64,000 bases of DNA from an uncultured Collinsella sp. (GTDB lineage: Bacteria > Actinomycetota > Coriobacteriia > Coriobacteriales > Coriobacteriaceae). Below the pieces are notes generated by a model. The model had not been told where the DNA came from and ran no database searches. It saw nothing but the letters and a program-made list of their open reading frames with translations. Below, piece after piece: positions 1 through 7,775 of the stretch (the first letter of the stretch is position 1; every line of letters starts with the position of its first letter). Location: the NCBI GenBank assembly GCA_937923795.1, contig CALDWI010000012.1, forward strand, positions 1-64,000, given 5' to 3'. The position numbers were made by a program, and so were the translations under genes.

Positions 1-17
1 CGTTTACCATCGCAGGT

Positions 18-44
18 TTGGCATGGGCGCGCGGTGGGCATAAT
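18..44 (+). promoter_or_regulatory. Candidate promoter of the first phospholipase C-like gene
   Basis: A TTTGGC/TTGGCA box at 17-23 is followed after 15-16 bases by CATAAT at 39-44. The gene's AAAGGA ribosome binding site begins about 20 bases later. The boxes are imperfect, so this is a tentative call; the rest of bases 1-76 holds no gene I can support. Confidence 0.35.
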
Positions 45-76
45 GGGTGGCATCGAATGAAATCGAAAGGATCATT

Positions 77-1021
77 ATGCCCGCGCTTATCACCCATCAT
101 CTGTTTGGCGAGGAAAGCATCGACCGTCTTCCGCAGGGCGTCATCACGTCCGATGAAGAGCGCATTGCCTTTATCTTGGGCAACCAAGGCCCCGACCCGT
201 TTTTCTTTCACATTCTGACACCGCGTGTTTCCGACTGCACGCTGCTGGCGCAGGTCATGCATCGGTCGCGCATGTCTCGCCAGTTCGCGTGCCTGCGCGA
301 CGGCGTGTCGCACCTGCAGCCGCGCGATGCCAGCTTGGGTCGCGCCTTTGCGCTGGGCCTGCTGTCTCATTACGTGCTCGACCGCAACGCCCATCCCTTT
401 GTCTATGAGCAGCAGTTTGGCATCGTGGAATCCGACTCAGAGCTTGAGGATTCGAGCAGTCAGGTCCATGCCGTGATCGAGAGCGACCTGGATGTACTGA
501 TGCTGCAGCTTAAACGCGCCGGCGCCACGGTCGACGATTACCCGCCGGCGGGCGAGATCGTCACCACCGATCGCATCAATCGCGTGGCCGGCGTGCTGAT
601 GAGCTATGTTGCCGGACGCGTGTACGGCATTGACATTCCGGCGGGGGAGTACGGTGCTGCCGTTGCCAATATGCAGCGACTTTACCGCGCGATTGAGCCG
701 GCCGGCTCCGCAAAGACGCGCGCGATCTCGCTGGTTGAGGGCTTGGTGCACGACTACTCGCTGCTCGACGGCCTTGCCCATCGCGTGACGACGGAGCTGC
801 CCGAGCGCACCGGTAACCTGGGCCATCTGACATGGAAGAATCCCTTTACCGACGAGGTCTCGAACGAGAGTTTCCCCGAGGTCTTTGATCGCGCGCTGGT
901 CGATTACGAGTGCACGGTCGCACGTTTTATCGAGACCGGTGACATGGATGCCGTGACCGGCCACGTCAACTACAGCGGTCGCGTGCTCAATGCCGATGAG
1001 GAGTTCGACCGCGAGGAATAG
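77..1021 (+). CDS. Zinc-dependent phospholipase C family protein
   Basis: 314 aa. The start at 77 is chosen because GAAAGGA lies 6 bases upstream; an in-frame ATG at 47 has no ribosome binding site. The N-terminus (MPALITHH), the motif GNQGPDPFFFH near residue 50 and the His/Asp-rich HYVLDRNAHPFVYE near residue 110 match the zinc-dependent phospholipase C domain family, whose His and Asp residues bind zinc in characterised members. No signal peptide is visible, so the protein may be cytoplasmic. Substrate and phospholipase activity are not established for this bacterial branch. It is followed by a 100-base gap and a transporter gene. A distantly similar gene is cut off at the right edge of the window. 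Confidence 0.75.
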   Translation: MPALITHHLFGEESIDRLPQGVITSDEERIAFILGNQGPDPFFFHILTPRVSDCTLLAQVMHRSRMSRQFACLRDGVSHLQPRDASLGRAFALGLLSHYVLDRNAHPFVYEQQFGIVESDSELEDSSSQVHAVIESDLDVLMLQLKRAGATVDDYPPAGEIVTTDRINRVAGVLMSYVAGRVYGIDIPAGEYGAAVANMQRLYRAIEPAGSAKTRAISLVEGLVHDYSLLDGLAHRVTTELPERTGNLGHLTWKNPFTDEVSNESFPEVFDRALVDYECTVARFIETGDMDAVTGHVNYSGRVLNADEEFDREE

Positions 1022-1122
1022 GGCCCGTGCGTGCCCCTTTGCCGAATCCTTACCGGCGGTTCTGGACAATTGGGGTACGATGAACTAACTGCATATCGGG
1101 CGAATACGAAGGGTCCCTGTCC

Positions 1123-2382
1123 ATGAAATACACCAAGCTCGAGCGTAACTGGGTTATGTATGATGTGGGCAATTCGGCCCTCGTGCTGCTCAATACCTCG
1201 GTGGTGCCCATTTACTTTAACGCCATCAATACCGGCGCTTCCTCGGCCGACCTGGTGGTCGCCTGGGGCAATGCACAGACGATCGCCTCGCTGGTCATCG
1301 CCATGCTCATGCCCATTCTGGGCGCGCTTGCCGACTACGCCGGCAACAAGATCAAGTTCTTCTTGGGCTTCTTCCTCACGGGCCTGGTGCTTTGCCTGGC
1401 GCAGGCTATCCCAATGTCCGCCATGGCATTTTTGACCGTGTACGTGCTGTGCACCATCGGCCTTAACTCTTCTATGACGTTCTACGACGCCATGCTGCCC
1501 GACATTACCACCGACGAGCGCATGGACGCCGTGTCCAGCTCGGGCTATGCCTGGGGCTACATCGGTTCCACCGTGCCGTTCGTCATCTGCCTGGCGCTCA
1601 TCATGGGTGGCCCCGCTCTTGGCGTCCCTACCATGCTGGCAACGCGTCTGTCGTTTATCATCACTGGTGCCTGGTGGCTCATCTTTACCCTGCCGCTCAT
1701 TCGCACCTATAAGCAAAAGTACGGTCGCGAGCGCGGTCCTGAGGACACTATCGGCCGCATCGTGGGCGGTGTGTTCTCCGAGGTCGGACACACCATGCGC
1801 GAGATCGCCCACAACAAGACCGTGCTGGTCTACATGATCGCGTTCTTCTTCTATATCGACGGTGTGCACACGGTCATTTCCATGGCAACCAGCTACGGAT
1901 CGGCCTTGGGCATCGATTCGACCCAGTTGGTCCTGGCGCTGCTCGTTACGCAGTTCGTGGCCTTTCCGTCCGCCATCATCTACGGCAAGCTCGCCGGCCG
2001 CGTGGGCACGCTCAACATGATCTTGGTGGCAGTCGCCGCCTATATGGGCATTGTGCTGTTCGCCGCGTTCTTCCTAAAGACCGCCTTTGAGTTTTGGGTG
2101 CTTGCCATTATGGTCGGCCTGTTCCAGGGCGGCGTGCAGGCGCTCAGCCGTAGCTACTTTGGCCGCATTATCCCCAAGGAAAAGTCCAACGAGTACTACG
2201 GCTTCTTTGACATCTTTGGTCGTTATGCAAGCGTTATGGGCACCTTCCTGGTGTCGGTCGTCACCTCGCTGACCGGCAACCCGTCGCTGGGCGTCCTTTC
2301 CATTGGCGTGCTGCTGATCGTTGGCTTTATGCTGCTGGTCCGCCTGTCCCGCATGACTCGGGCGGCAGAGCATGCCGCATAG
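1123..2382 (+). CDS. MFS transporter, UMF1 (Atg22-like) family
   Basis: 419 aa with about 12 hydrophobic segments. The N-terminal signature ERNWVMYDVGNSALVLL and the internal DxMLPDITTDERMD segment are typical of the UMF1 branch of the major facilitator superfamily, related to the fungal vacuolar amino-acid effluxer Atg22. The protein should be an inner-membrane permease; the substrate is unknown in bacteria. The start ATG at 1123 is followed by MKYTKLERNW, the usual family N-terminus. A TACGAT -10-like box lies near 1076. It appears to be a single-gene unit, with a hairpin terminator at 2498-2534 before the next gene. Confidence 0.85.
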   Translation: MKYTKLERNWVMYDVGNSALVLLNTSVVPIYFNAINTGASSADLVVAWGNAQTIASLVIAMLMPILGALADYAGNKIKFFLGFFLTGLVLCLAQAIPMSAMAFLTVYVLCTIGLNSSMTFYDAMLPDITTDERMDAVSSSGYAWGYIGSTVPFVICLALIMGGPALGVPTMLATRLSFIITGAWWLIFTLPLIRTYKQKYGRERGPEDTIGRIVGGVFSEVGHTMREIAHNKTVLVYMIAFFFYIDGVHTVISMATSYGSALGIDSTQLVLALLVTQFVAFPSAIIYGKLAGRVGTLNMILVAVAAYMGIVLFAAFFLKTAFEFWVLAIMVGLFQGGVQALSRSYFGRIIPKEKSNEYYGFFDIFGRYASVMGTFLVSVVTSLTGNPSLGVLSIGVLLIVGFMLLVRLSRMTRAAEHAA

Positions 2383-2497
2383 GAGCGAGCGGCTATTGTG
2401 CCTGTCCACGGTACTCTTTTGGGGTTATCCGCAATAAACATTGCGACTTGCGAGCAATGATTTGCCCAAGTGGGTATGATGGAATCAGCTAGGTCGC

Positions 2498-2534
2498 GGG
2501 GCGTCGCCTGTGTTTGGCGGCGCCCCGTTTTTGT
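2498..2534 (+). terminator. Intrinsic terminator upstream of the glycosyltransferase gene
   Basis: An 11-bp stem (GGGGCGTCGCC / GGCGGCGCCCC, one G-T pair) with a short loop is followed by GTTTTTG. It probably ends the UMF1 transcript. A TATGAT box at 2474-2479 lies just upstream, so a short attenuated leader for the glycosyltransferase is also possible. Confidence 0.75.
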
Positions 2535-2553
2535 GTTGCAGGGAGGGTAAGGC

Positions 2554-3741
2554 ATGAACGCCACGGTCGTGATTCCAACGTATTGGGCGGGCGATGACGC
2601 TTGCGCAAACGCCCCTGGCACCTATGACCATTCGACGCGACTCAACGCCGACAATCCCGAACTCGACCGCTGCCTGGCCTCGCTTGAGCAGGTACGTGAC
2701 ATCCCGCGCATCATCCTTTTGGTGGTCTGTCCCGTTTCTGCCACAGCCGATGTGTCGCTGCGCGTGCACGAGATTGTCGACGCGCATCCCACGCTCAAGG
2801 TCACCGTTGTCACCAACACCCAGGCCTCGCGCATCGCAGACCGGGTTGCTCAGATCGCGCCCAAGGGTTCGGGCGAGTGCGTGAGCCTGCGAGGCTACGG
2901 TGCCATCCGCAATATGGGGCTAGCCTGCGCCGCTGTGCTGGGGCATGACGCGGTTATCTTTTTGGATGACGATGAGACTGTCATCGACGCCGACTTTATG
3001 AAGCGCGCGACCTATGCGTTGGGGCAGCAGACGCGTCAGGGCTTGCCGATCTTGGTCAAGAGCGGCTATTTCTACGATCGCGACGGCTCGCCGCTGGCTC
3101 CCACGGACAAGGCGGGCATCTGCCATCGTTGGTGGACCAAGCGCATCGAGTTCAACCGTTGGATGAAAAAGGCGCTCTCGGGCACCCGCATCTCGCGCTC
3201 CAACTACGTGTGCGGCGGCCTGATGGCCCTGCACGCCCGCGCCTTTACGCGTGTGGCCTTTGACCCGTTTATCACCCGCGGCGAGGACCTGGATTACCTC
3301 TTTAACATGCGCATGTTTGGCTACGACGTGTGGTTCGATAACGAGTGGACCGTGCGCCATCTGCCTCCGGAGTCCGAAAAGCGCTCACCGCGCTTTATGC
3401 AGGATGTATACCGTTGGTACTACGAACGGGCCAAGTTGACATTCGCCGCGCATCAAAAGGAGCTCATTCCCGTTACGGCGGCATCGCTCATGCCCTACCC
3501 GGGCCCGTGGATTTCGCGCGAGCTCGACGACCGCGTGCGCAAGACCGCTATGGTCCGCAGCGTGTTTACCCGCGAGCATGAGGGCTACCTGCGCATCTGG
3601 CGCCATGGTATCGACGAGGCAAAGGCCTATGCGCGCCAAAACGCTGCAAGCTATCTGCGTTTCCAGAGCTTTTGGCCCAAGATCATGGACGGGCTTTGGC
3701 GTGACGCACAACTGATCAGTATCCTGGAGGGGGCCGAATGA
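2554..3741 (+). CDS. Family 2-like (GT-A fold) glycosyltransferase
   Basis: 395 aa. The N-terminus NATVVIPTYW is a GT-A opening strand, and FLDDDETV at residues 136-143 supplies the DxD metal/nucleotide-sugar motif. A later segment (RGEDLDYLFNMRMFG, near 245) resembles the acceptor-side acidic region of family 2 enzymes. The ribosome binding site GGGAGGGTAAGGC precedes ATG 2554. The stop overlaps the start of the histidine kinase gene by 4 bases (ATGA), so the two are translationally coupled. The donor and acceptor are unknown; a role in a surface glycan sensed or controlled by the adjacent LytS/LytTR pair is inference. Confidence 0.75.
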   Translation: MNATVVIPTYWAGDDACANAPGTYDHSTRLNADNPELDRCLASLEQVRDIPRIILLVVCPVSATADVSLRVHEIVDAHPTLKVTVVTNTQASRIADRVAQIAPKGSGECVSLRGYGAIRNMGLACAAVLGHDAVIFLDDDETVIDADFMKRATYALGQQTRQGLPILVKSGYFYDRDGSPLAPTDKAGICHRWWTKRIEFNRWMKKALSGTRISRSNYVCGGLMALHARAFTRVAFDPFITRGEDLDYLFNMRMFGYDVWFDNEWTVRHLPPESEKRSPRFMQDVYRWYYERAKLTFAAHQKELIPVTAASLMPYPGPWISRELDDRVRKTAMVRSVFTREHEGYLRIWRHGIDEAKAYARQNAASYLRFQSFWPKIMDGLWRDAQLISILEGAE

Positions 3742-5069
3742 TCGACCGCCGCGCCCAGCGCGATAGTTCAATATCAATCTTTCGCATCATTGCCGTTGCC
3801 TGCGCCATTTGCGTGCTGGTGTACTTTATTTTTGCCTTGGTGACCGGTATCGAGCCGATCGCCACGGTGATTGCCTGCGCGCTGCTGTGCATCTTTATCT
3901 TTTTGACGCTCAATCCCGATTCGGTGCGCTCCCAGTACACCGAGGAGACGCTCTCGGTGGCCTCGGCCATGCTCGAGGACATTAAGGGCGGTCTGACGCA
4001 GGAGTCGGCGCGTTTGGTGTGCCGGCGCATTTTGCCCGAGACGCGCGCCATGACGGTGGCCATCACCGACGAGGACAACGTGCTTGCCTGCGCGGGCGAG
4101 TTTGAGGAAAAACTGCTGCCCGATACTCCCATCCACACGCTTGCCACACGCTACGTTATCGAACATGGCATCGTGCAGTCGTTCAACCGTATGGTGGATG
4201 TCGTGGGCTCGGACGGCTCGCACAACCAAGTCCCCGCCGGCATTATCGCCCCCATCAAGGTGGGCGATCGTACCGTCGGCACGCTCAAGTTCTACTACAA
4301 GACCCCGCGCGCCGTCGACCGTACCCAGTACGCGCTTGCCTCGGGCTTTGCCGAGATCTTGTCCACGCAGCTCGCCATCCACGAGCTCGAGGTGCAAAAG
4401 GAACTCACGGCGCGCGCCGAGGTGCGTGCGCTGCAGGCGCAGATTAACCCGCACTTCCTGTTCAACACGCTGAACACCATTGCATCGTTTACGCGCACCG
4501 ACCCGCTGCGGGCCCGCGAACTGCTTCGTGAGTTCTCATCGTTCTATCGTGCCACGCTCGACAACTCGGGATCGCTTATTCCGGTCTCGCGCGAGGTCGC
4601 ACAGACCAGGCGCTACCTTACCTTTGAGAAGGCCCGCTTTGGCGAGGACCGCGTGCTTGCGACGTTCGATGTGTCCGAGGACGTGGAAGATACGCTGGTG
4701 CCGGCGTTCGTGATCCAGCCGATTGTCGAGAACGCCGTACGTCATGGTATGGGCGATGACGACGCCCTGAGGATCGACGTGACCGTTCACCAAGACGGCG
4801 AGGATGCAATCTTGATTGCCGTGGCCGATAATGGCGTGGGCATGGATGAGGGTACCGCCGCCAGACTGTTTGACGAGCGTTCTGCCCGTCCCGACGCCAG
4901 CTCTCCCCAGGGTGGCGGCGCCGGTGTGGCCATGCACAATATTTCGGAGCGCATCCATCGCTTTTATGGGCCGCACTCCTATACGCGTGTCGAATCGGCG
5001 CCGGGCAAGGGCACCAAAGTGCTCCTTCATCTTGATTTGTCAGAGAGCATCTTCGACATTCAAGAGTAA
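3738..5069 (+). CDS. LytS-type sensor histidine kinase (two TM helices, GAF-like sensor)
   Basis: 443 aa. Two membrane helices lie at about 16-36 and 39-58, followed by a GAF-like domain (about 70-215). A His_kinase domain follows with the phosphoacceptor region QAQINPHFLFNTLN (His 239), and then a HATPase_c domain (IVENAVRHGM, DNGVGMD). The membrane part is much smaller than the multi-helix sensor of classical LytS, so a cytoplasmic ligand may be read by the GAF-like domain. It starts inside the end of the glycosyltransferase gene and is followed 72 bases later by its likely partner, a LytTR response regulator. The signal is unknown. Confidence 0.88.
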   Translation: MIDRRAQRDSSISIFRIIAVACAICVLVYFIFALVTGIEPIATVIACALLCIFIFLTLNPDSVRSQYTEETLSVASAMLEDIKGGLTQESARLVCRRILPETRAMTVAITDEDNVLACAGEFEEKLLPDTPIHTLATRYVIEHGIVQSFNRMVDVVGSDGSHNQVPAGIIAPIKVGDRTVGTLKFYYKTPRAVDRTQYALASGFAEILSTQLAIHELEVQKELTARAEVRALQAQINPHFLFNTLNTIASFTRTDPLRARELLREFSSFYRATLDNSGSLIPVSREVAQTRRYLTFEKARFGEDRVLATFDVSEDVEDTLVPAFVIQPIVENAVRHGMGDDDALRIDVTVHQDGEDAILIAVADNGVGMDEGTAARLFDERSARPDASSPQGGGAGVAMHNISERIHRFYGPHSYTRVESAPGKGTKVLLHLDLSESIFDIQE

Positions 5070-5141
5070 AATAAAGGGCTACGGGCTCAACGTCATGCGA
5101 AGGATGCCCGGCGTAGTTAGTTGACGAAAGGTTTTATCCCT

Positions 5142-5858
5142 ATGCTGCGTGCGATGATTGTGGATGATGAGGCGCCGGCTCGCTCGGAGCTTCGCTTCCT
5201 GCTCGAGCAAACGGGCAAGATCGGCACGATCACGGAGGCGTCGAGCGTCCGCTCCGCCATCGAGATGCTTATGGAAAGTCGCGTGGATGTCGTGTTTCTC
5301 GATATCTCGATGCCCGGTGCCTCGGGCCTGCAACTTGCCGAGGCGCTGCATAAGCTCAAAAATCCGCCGGCGATCGTGTTTGTGACTGCGTATAGTGACC
5401 ATGCGGTCGAGGCATTCGACGTGGATGCCGTCGATTATCTGATGAAGCCGGTCGAGGAAGCTCGCTTGGATCGCGCGATCGAGAAGGTCATGCAACGCAC
5501 CAAGCCGGTTACGGACAGCAAGGTGACCATCGAGCGTATCCCGGTGGAAAAGGGCGGCCGCAAGGTGCTCATTCCCGTGGACGACATTCGCTTTATCATG
5601 GCCAAGGACGATTACTCCTGCATCTATACCGTCGATGATCGCTTTTTGTCGACGACCTCGCTGGCGCAGTTTGAGGCCAAACTCTGCGACTTTGGCTTCT
5701 TCCGTGTTCACCGCCGCTATATCGTCAACTTGGCGTGCGTCACGGATGTGGAGACGGTGCCCTCGGGCGCCATCCAGCTGGGCATTACGGGCGTCGACGA
5801 ACGCGTGCCGGTTTCGCGCCGCCGCGTCGTGCCGCTCAAGAAGGCCCTGAGTCTCTAG
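5142..5858 (+). CDS. LytTR-family response regulator
   Basis: 238 aa. The receiver domain begins MLRAMIVDDE, with phosphorylation site Asp54 in VVFLDISMPG and the conserved Lys in YLMKPVEEA. The C-terminal LytTR DNA-binding domain runs from about 130 to the end (GGRKVLIPVDDIRFIMAKDD, FFRVHRRYIVNL). ATG 5142 is chosen because ACGAAAGG sits about 10 bases upstream and the protein then starts exactly at the receiver fold; an upstream in-frame TTG at 5121 overlaps that site. It forms a two-component system with the kinase just upstream. LytTR targets are not obvious here; autoregulation or control of the adjacent glycosyltransferase is inference. Confidence 0.9.
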   Translation: MLRAMIVDDEAPARSELRFLLEQTGKIGTITEASSVRSAIEMLMESRVDVVFLDISMPGASGLQLAEALHKLKNPPAIVFVTAYSDHAVEAFDVDAVDYLMKPVEEARLDRAIEKVMQRTKPVTDSKVTIERIPVEKGGRKVLIPVDDIRFIMAKDDYSCIYTVDDRFLSTTSLAQFEAKLCDFGFFRVHRRYIVNLACVTDVETVPSGAIQLGITGVDERVPVSRRRVVPLKKALSL

Positions 5859-5864
5859 CACACT

Positions 5865-5914
5865 GGCCCCGCAGCCCTGTAGACCCATCGTCTGCGGAGC
5901 CGTGGGGCCTTTTT
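5865..5914 (+). terminator. Terminator after the LytTR regulator gene
   Basis: GGCCCCGCAG pairs with CTGCGG...GGGGCC around a 20-base loop and is followed by TTTTTG. It separates the two-component operon from the phosphodiesterase gene. Confidence 0.7.
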
Positions 5915-5953
5915 GTATGTATCTGCCGAATCGTTTTTTGCGGAAGGGATCTC

Positions 5954-6421
5954 ATGAACAGTGCAAGCGCCAAGCGTATCGACATCATCTCGGACACCCA
6001 CGGCTATCTTTCGCCTGCGCTCCTGGATGAGCTTGAGGGCGCAGACCTGATTATCCACGCCGGCGACCTCACGTCAGAGATGGACTACGAGCACCTATGC
6101 ACCATCGCCCCCGTGCGGGCCGTACTGGGCAACAACGATTACTACCGCGACTACGGCCCCGATGTAGACCGTCTTGCGCTCTTTACCTACGAAGGACTCA
6201 AGTTCGCCGTAGCCCACTACCGCGAAGACCTTCCGGTGGGATCCGTAGACGTAGCCATCAACGGCCACACCCACGTAACCAAAGAAGCCCAAGTGGGCCG
6301 TTGCTTAGTCCTCAACCCGGGCAGCGCCAGCTACCCCAGAGGCACCCGAGGCCCCACCATGGCCAGAATGCTAGTAAAAGACGGCAAGATCATAAGCACC
6401 AAGTTTATTGACCTAGACTAA
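5954..6421 (+). CDS. YfcE/MJ0936-type metallophosphoesterase
   Basis: 155 aa. Metal-binding motifs are visible in order: ISDTHG, HAGDLT, LGNND, INGHTH and LNPGS, the pattern of small YfcE/MJ0936 phosphodiesterases, which use two metal ions. ATG 5954 has GGAAGGGAT just upstream. The protein is cytosolic and its physiological substrate is unknown. The last two thirds use codons rare in neighbouring genes (GTA, CTA, ATA, AGA, AAA), although the protein motifs are intact. The gene has its own terminator on each side and seems to be a single unit. Confidence 0.85.
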   Translation: MNSASAKRIDIISDTHGYLSPALLDELEGADLIIHAGDLTSEMDYEHLCTIAPVRAVLGNNDYYRDYGPDVDRLALFTYEGLKFAVAHYREDLPVGSVDVAINGHTHVTKEAQVGRCLVLNPGSASYPRGTRGPTMARMLVKDGKIISTKFIDLD

Positions 6422-6431
6422 CCGCAACAAA

Positions 6432-6466
6432 AACGGGGGATGCACAATGCATCCCCCGTTTTTCTT
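6432..6466 (+). terminator. Strong intrinsic terminator after the metallophosphoesterase
   Basis: A perfect 13-bp stem (AACGGGGGATGCA / TGCATCCCCCGTT) has a 3-base loop CAA and is followed by TTTCTTT. The A-run on the left would also make it work on the opposite strand. Confidence 0.9.
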
Positions 6467-6578
6467 TGAGCCAAAGGCCGAGTTTCAACAAGAACCTTAG
6501 ACAACCCCACCTCGGAGAACGGGGCCGCCGAGCCGCGAAGCGGCGAGCAACAACAACGGCTCGAACAAAGTGACGGCA

Positions 6579-6723
6579 GGGAGGGTCTCCGGGGCCGGCT
6601 GGCGCGGGTTAAGTTTGTCGCGAGTTCCGCACGCAAAGGAAAGCACTTAATGTGCTTTCCGTCTTGCGCAGGACTGTAGAGCAGCAAACTTAACCCGCGC
6701 CAGCCGGCCCCGGAGACCCTCCC
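6579..6723. repeat. Long palindromic element with 39-bp perfect arms
   Basis: The arms at 6579-6617 and 6685-6723 are perfect reverse complements over 39 bases. Inside, GGAAAGCAC / GTGCTTTCC (6638-6660) forms a second hairpin with flanking CGCAA/TTGCG pairing, so nearly the whole 145 bases folds back. No coding capacity is seen. It lies between the phosphoesterase terminator and the tRNA-Asp promoter, in a 410-base gene-free stretch (6422-6831). No clear target duplication flanks it. It could be a MITE-like element, a structured RNA or a cruciform site. Confidence 0.8.
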
Positions 6724-6755
6724 GGAGGGCCCGAAAAATTTTTTCAAAAAAGTTG

Positions 6756-6785
6756 TTGCGCGGCGGACAGACTTCTGTGTATACT
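6756..6785 (+). promoter_or_regulatory. tRNA-Asp promoter
   Basis: TTGCGC at 6756-6761 and TATACT at 6780-6785 are separated by 18 bases. The mature tRNA begins 46 bases after the -10 box. Confidence 0.55.
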
Positions 6786-6831
6786 AATCCCCGCAGCGCA
6801 CGCGAGCGGAAACAAACGCGAACGTCTGCCT

Positions 6832-6909
<78 letters not shown>

Positions 6910-6918
6910 ACGCAATTA

Positions 6919-6946
6919 AAGCCACGTCTTCGGACGTGGCTTTTTG
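6919..6946 (+). terminator. Terminator of tRNA-Asp
   Basis: GCCACGTC and GACGTGGC pair perfectly around a TTCG tetraloop, followed by TTTTTG. Confidence 0.92.
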
Positions 6947-7268
6947 CGTTTGATGCACTTTGTTTCGATAGAACGATCGCCCTGGTGCATCTTCGCCCAG
7001 AATCCCCGCGCCTTCGGGAACGCAAGTAAAATCTAATAAGTATATCTGTCTGAACAACAGCTTTGTTGCGCAACACCTGTTCTACGAGACAGGGGGTTAG
7101 GTTATACTAAATTGCACTGTGCGCCGCATCTGATGCATTTCGCTCCAAGCGCGGCACTCAGTGGATATCCGATTTACCATTTGGATGTCCTGGCGGTCAT
7201 TTAGCGTCTCGACACAAGCTCGGCCCCGGAGCTCGTTCGAGCTGTTCGTATTCCTTGAAAGGGGAAAA
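6947..7268 (+). promoter_or_regulatory. Upstream region of the Rrf2 regulator gene
   Basis: This 320-base stretch has no gene. A TATACT -10 box lies at 7103-7108 with a weak TTCTAC 17 bases upstream, leaving an untranslated leader of about 150 bases before the Rrf2 start. Rrf2 proteins often regulate themselves, so the operator is expected here, but I cannot identify it. Confidence 0.4.
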
Positions 7269-7754
7269 ATGGACATATCGAGGAAGACTGATTACGCCCT
7301 TCGCATGCTGGCGATGCTTGCCGAGGATCCGGAGCGTTTGCTTTCTGTTCGCACCGCTGCCGAAGAGGTCAATGTCCCGTATTCGTTTGCCCGCTCGATT
7401 CAGCACGGTTTGGTCCAGGCCGGTATTGTGGAGAGCCTGCGTGGCGTCCACGGTGGCATGCGTCTCAAGGTCAGTCCGGACGACGTCACTATCCGCCAGG
7501 TCGTCGAGGCCGTTCAGGGTCCTATGGTTATGAACGATTGCACCGCGCCCGATGGTGACTGTGCGCGCATGGGCGCGTGCTGCTATCATCCCCTGTGGGC
7601 CGGAGCCCAGGCGTTGATGCGCGACTACCTCGATTCCGTTTCGCTCGGCGACATCGTCGCTCACCGCCAGTTCCCGGCCGTCGATCCCAAGTTCGCCGAC
7701 CGCGAAGCGTTTCCCGAGTACGCCACCTGCGCGTGCGCTTACCGGGAGGAATAG
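7269..7754 (+). CDS. Rrf2-family transcriptional regulator with Fe-S type cysteines
   Basis: 161 aa. The winged helix begins MDISRKTDYALRMLAMLA, the usual Rrf2 N-terminus. Cys91, Cys98 and Cys104 (with Cys105) match the spacing of the cysteines that hold a [2Fe-2S] cluster in IscR-like members, so redox or iron sensing is likely. Two further cysteines (CAC) lie near the C-terminus. ATG 7269 follows GAAAGGGGAAAA; an earlier in-frame GTG would add residues not seen in the family. The MutY-like gene follows after 21 bases and is probably co-transcribed, which would tie base-excision repair to oxidative or iron status (inference). Confidence 0.85.
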   Translation: MDISRKTDYALRMLAMLAEDPERLLSVRTAAEEVNVPYSFARSIQHGLVQAGIVESLRGVHGGMRLKVSPDDVTIRQVVEAVQGPMVMNDCTAPDGDCARMGACCYHPLWAGAQALMRDYLDSVSLGDIVAHRQFPAVDPKFADREAFPEYATCACAYREE

Positions 7755-7775
7755 CGCCGCATAAGGAGCATAGCC

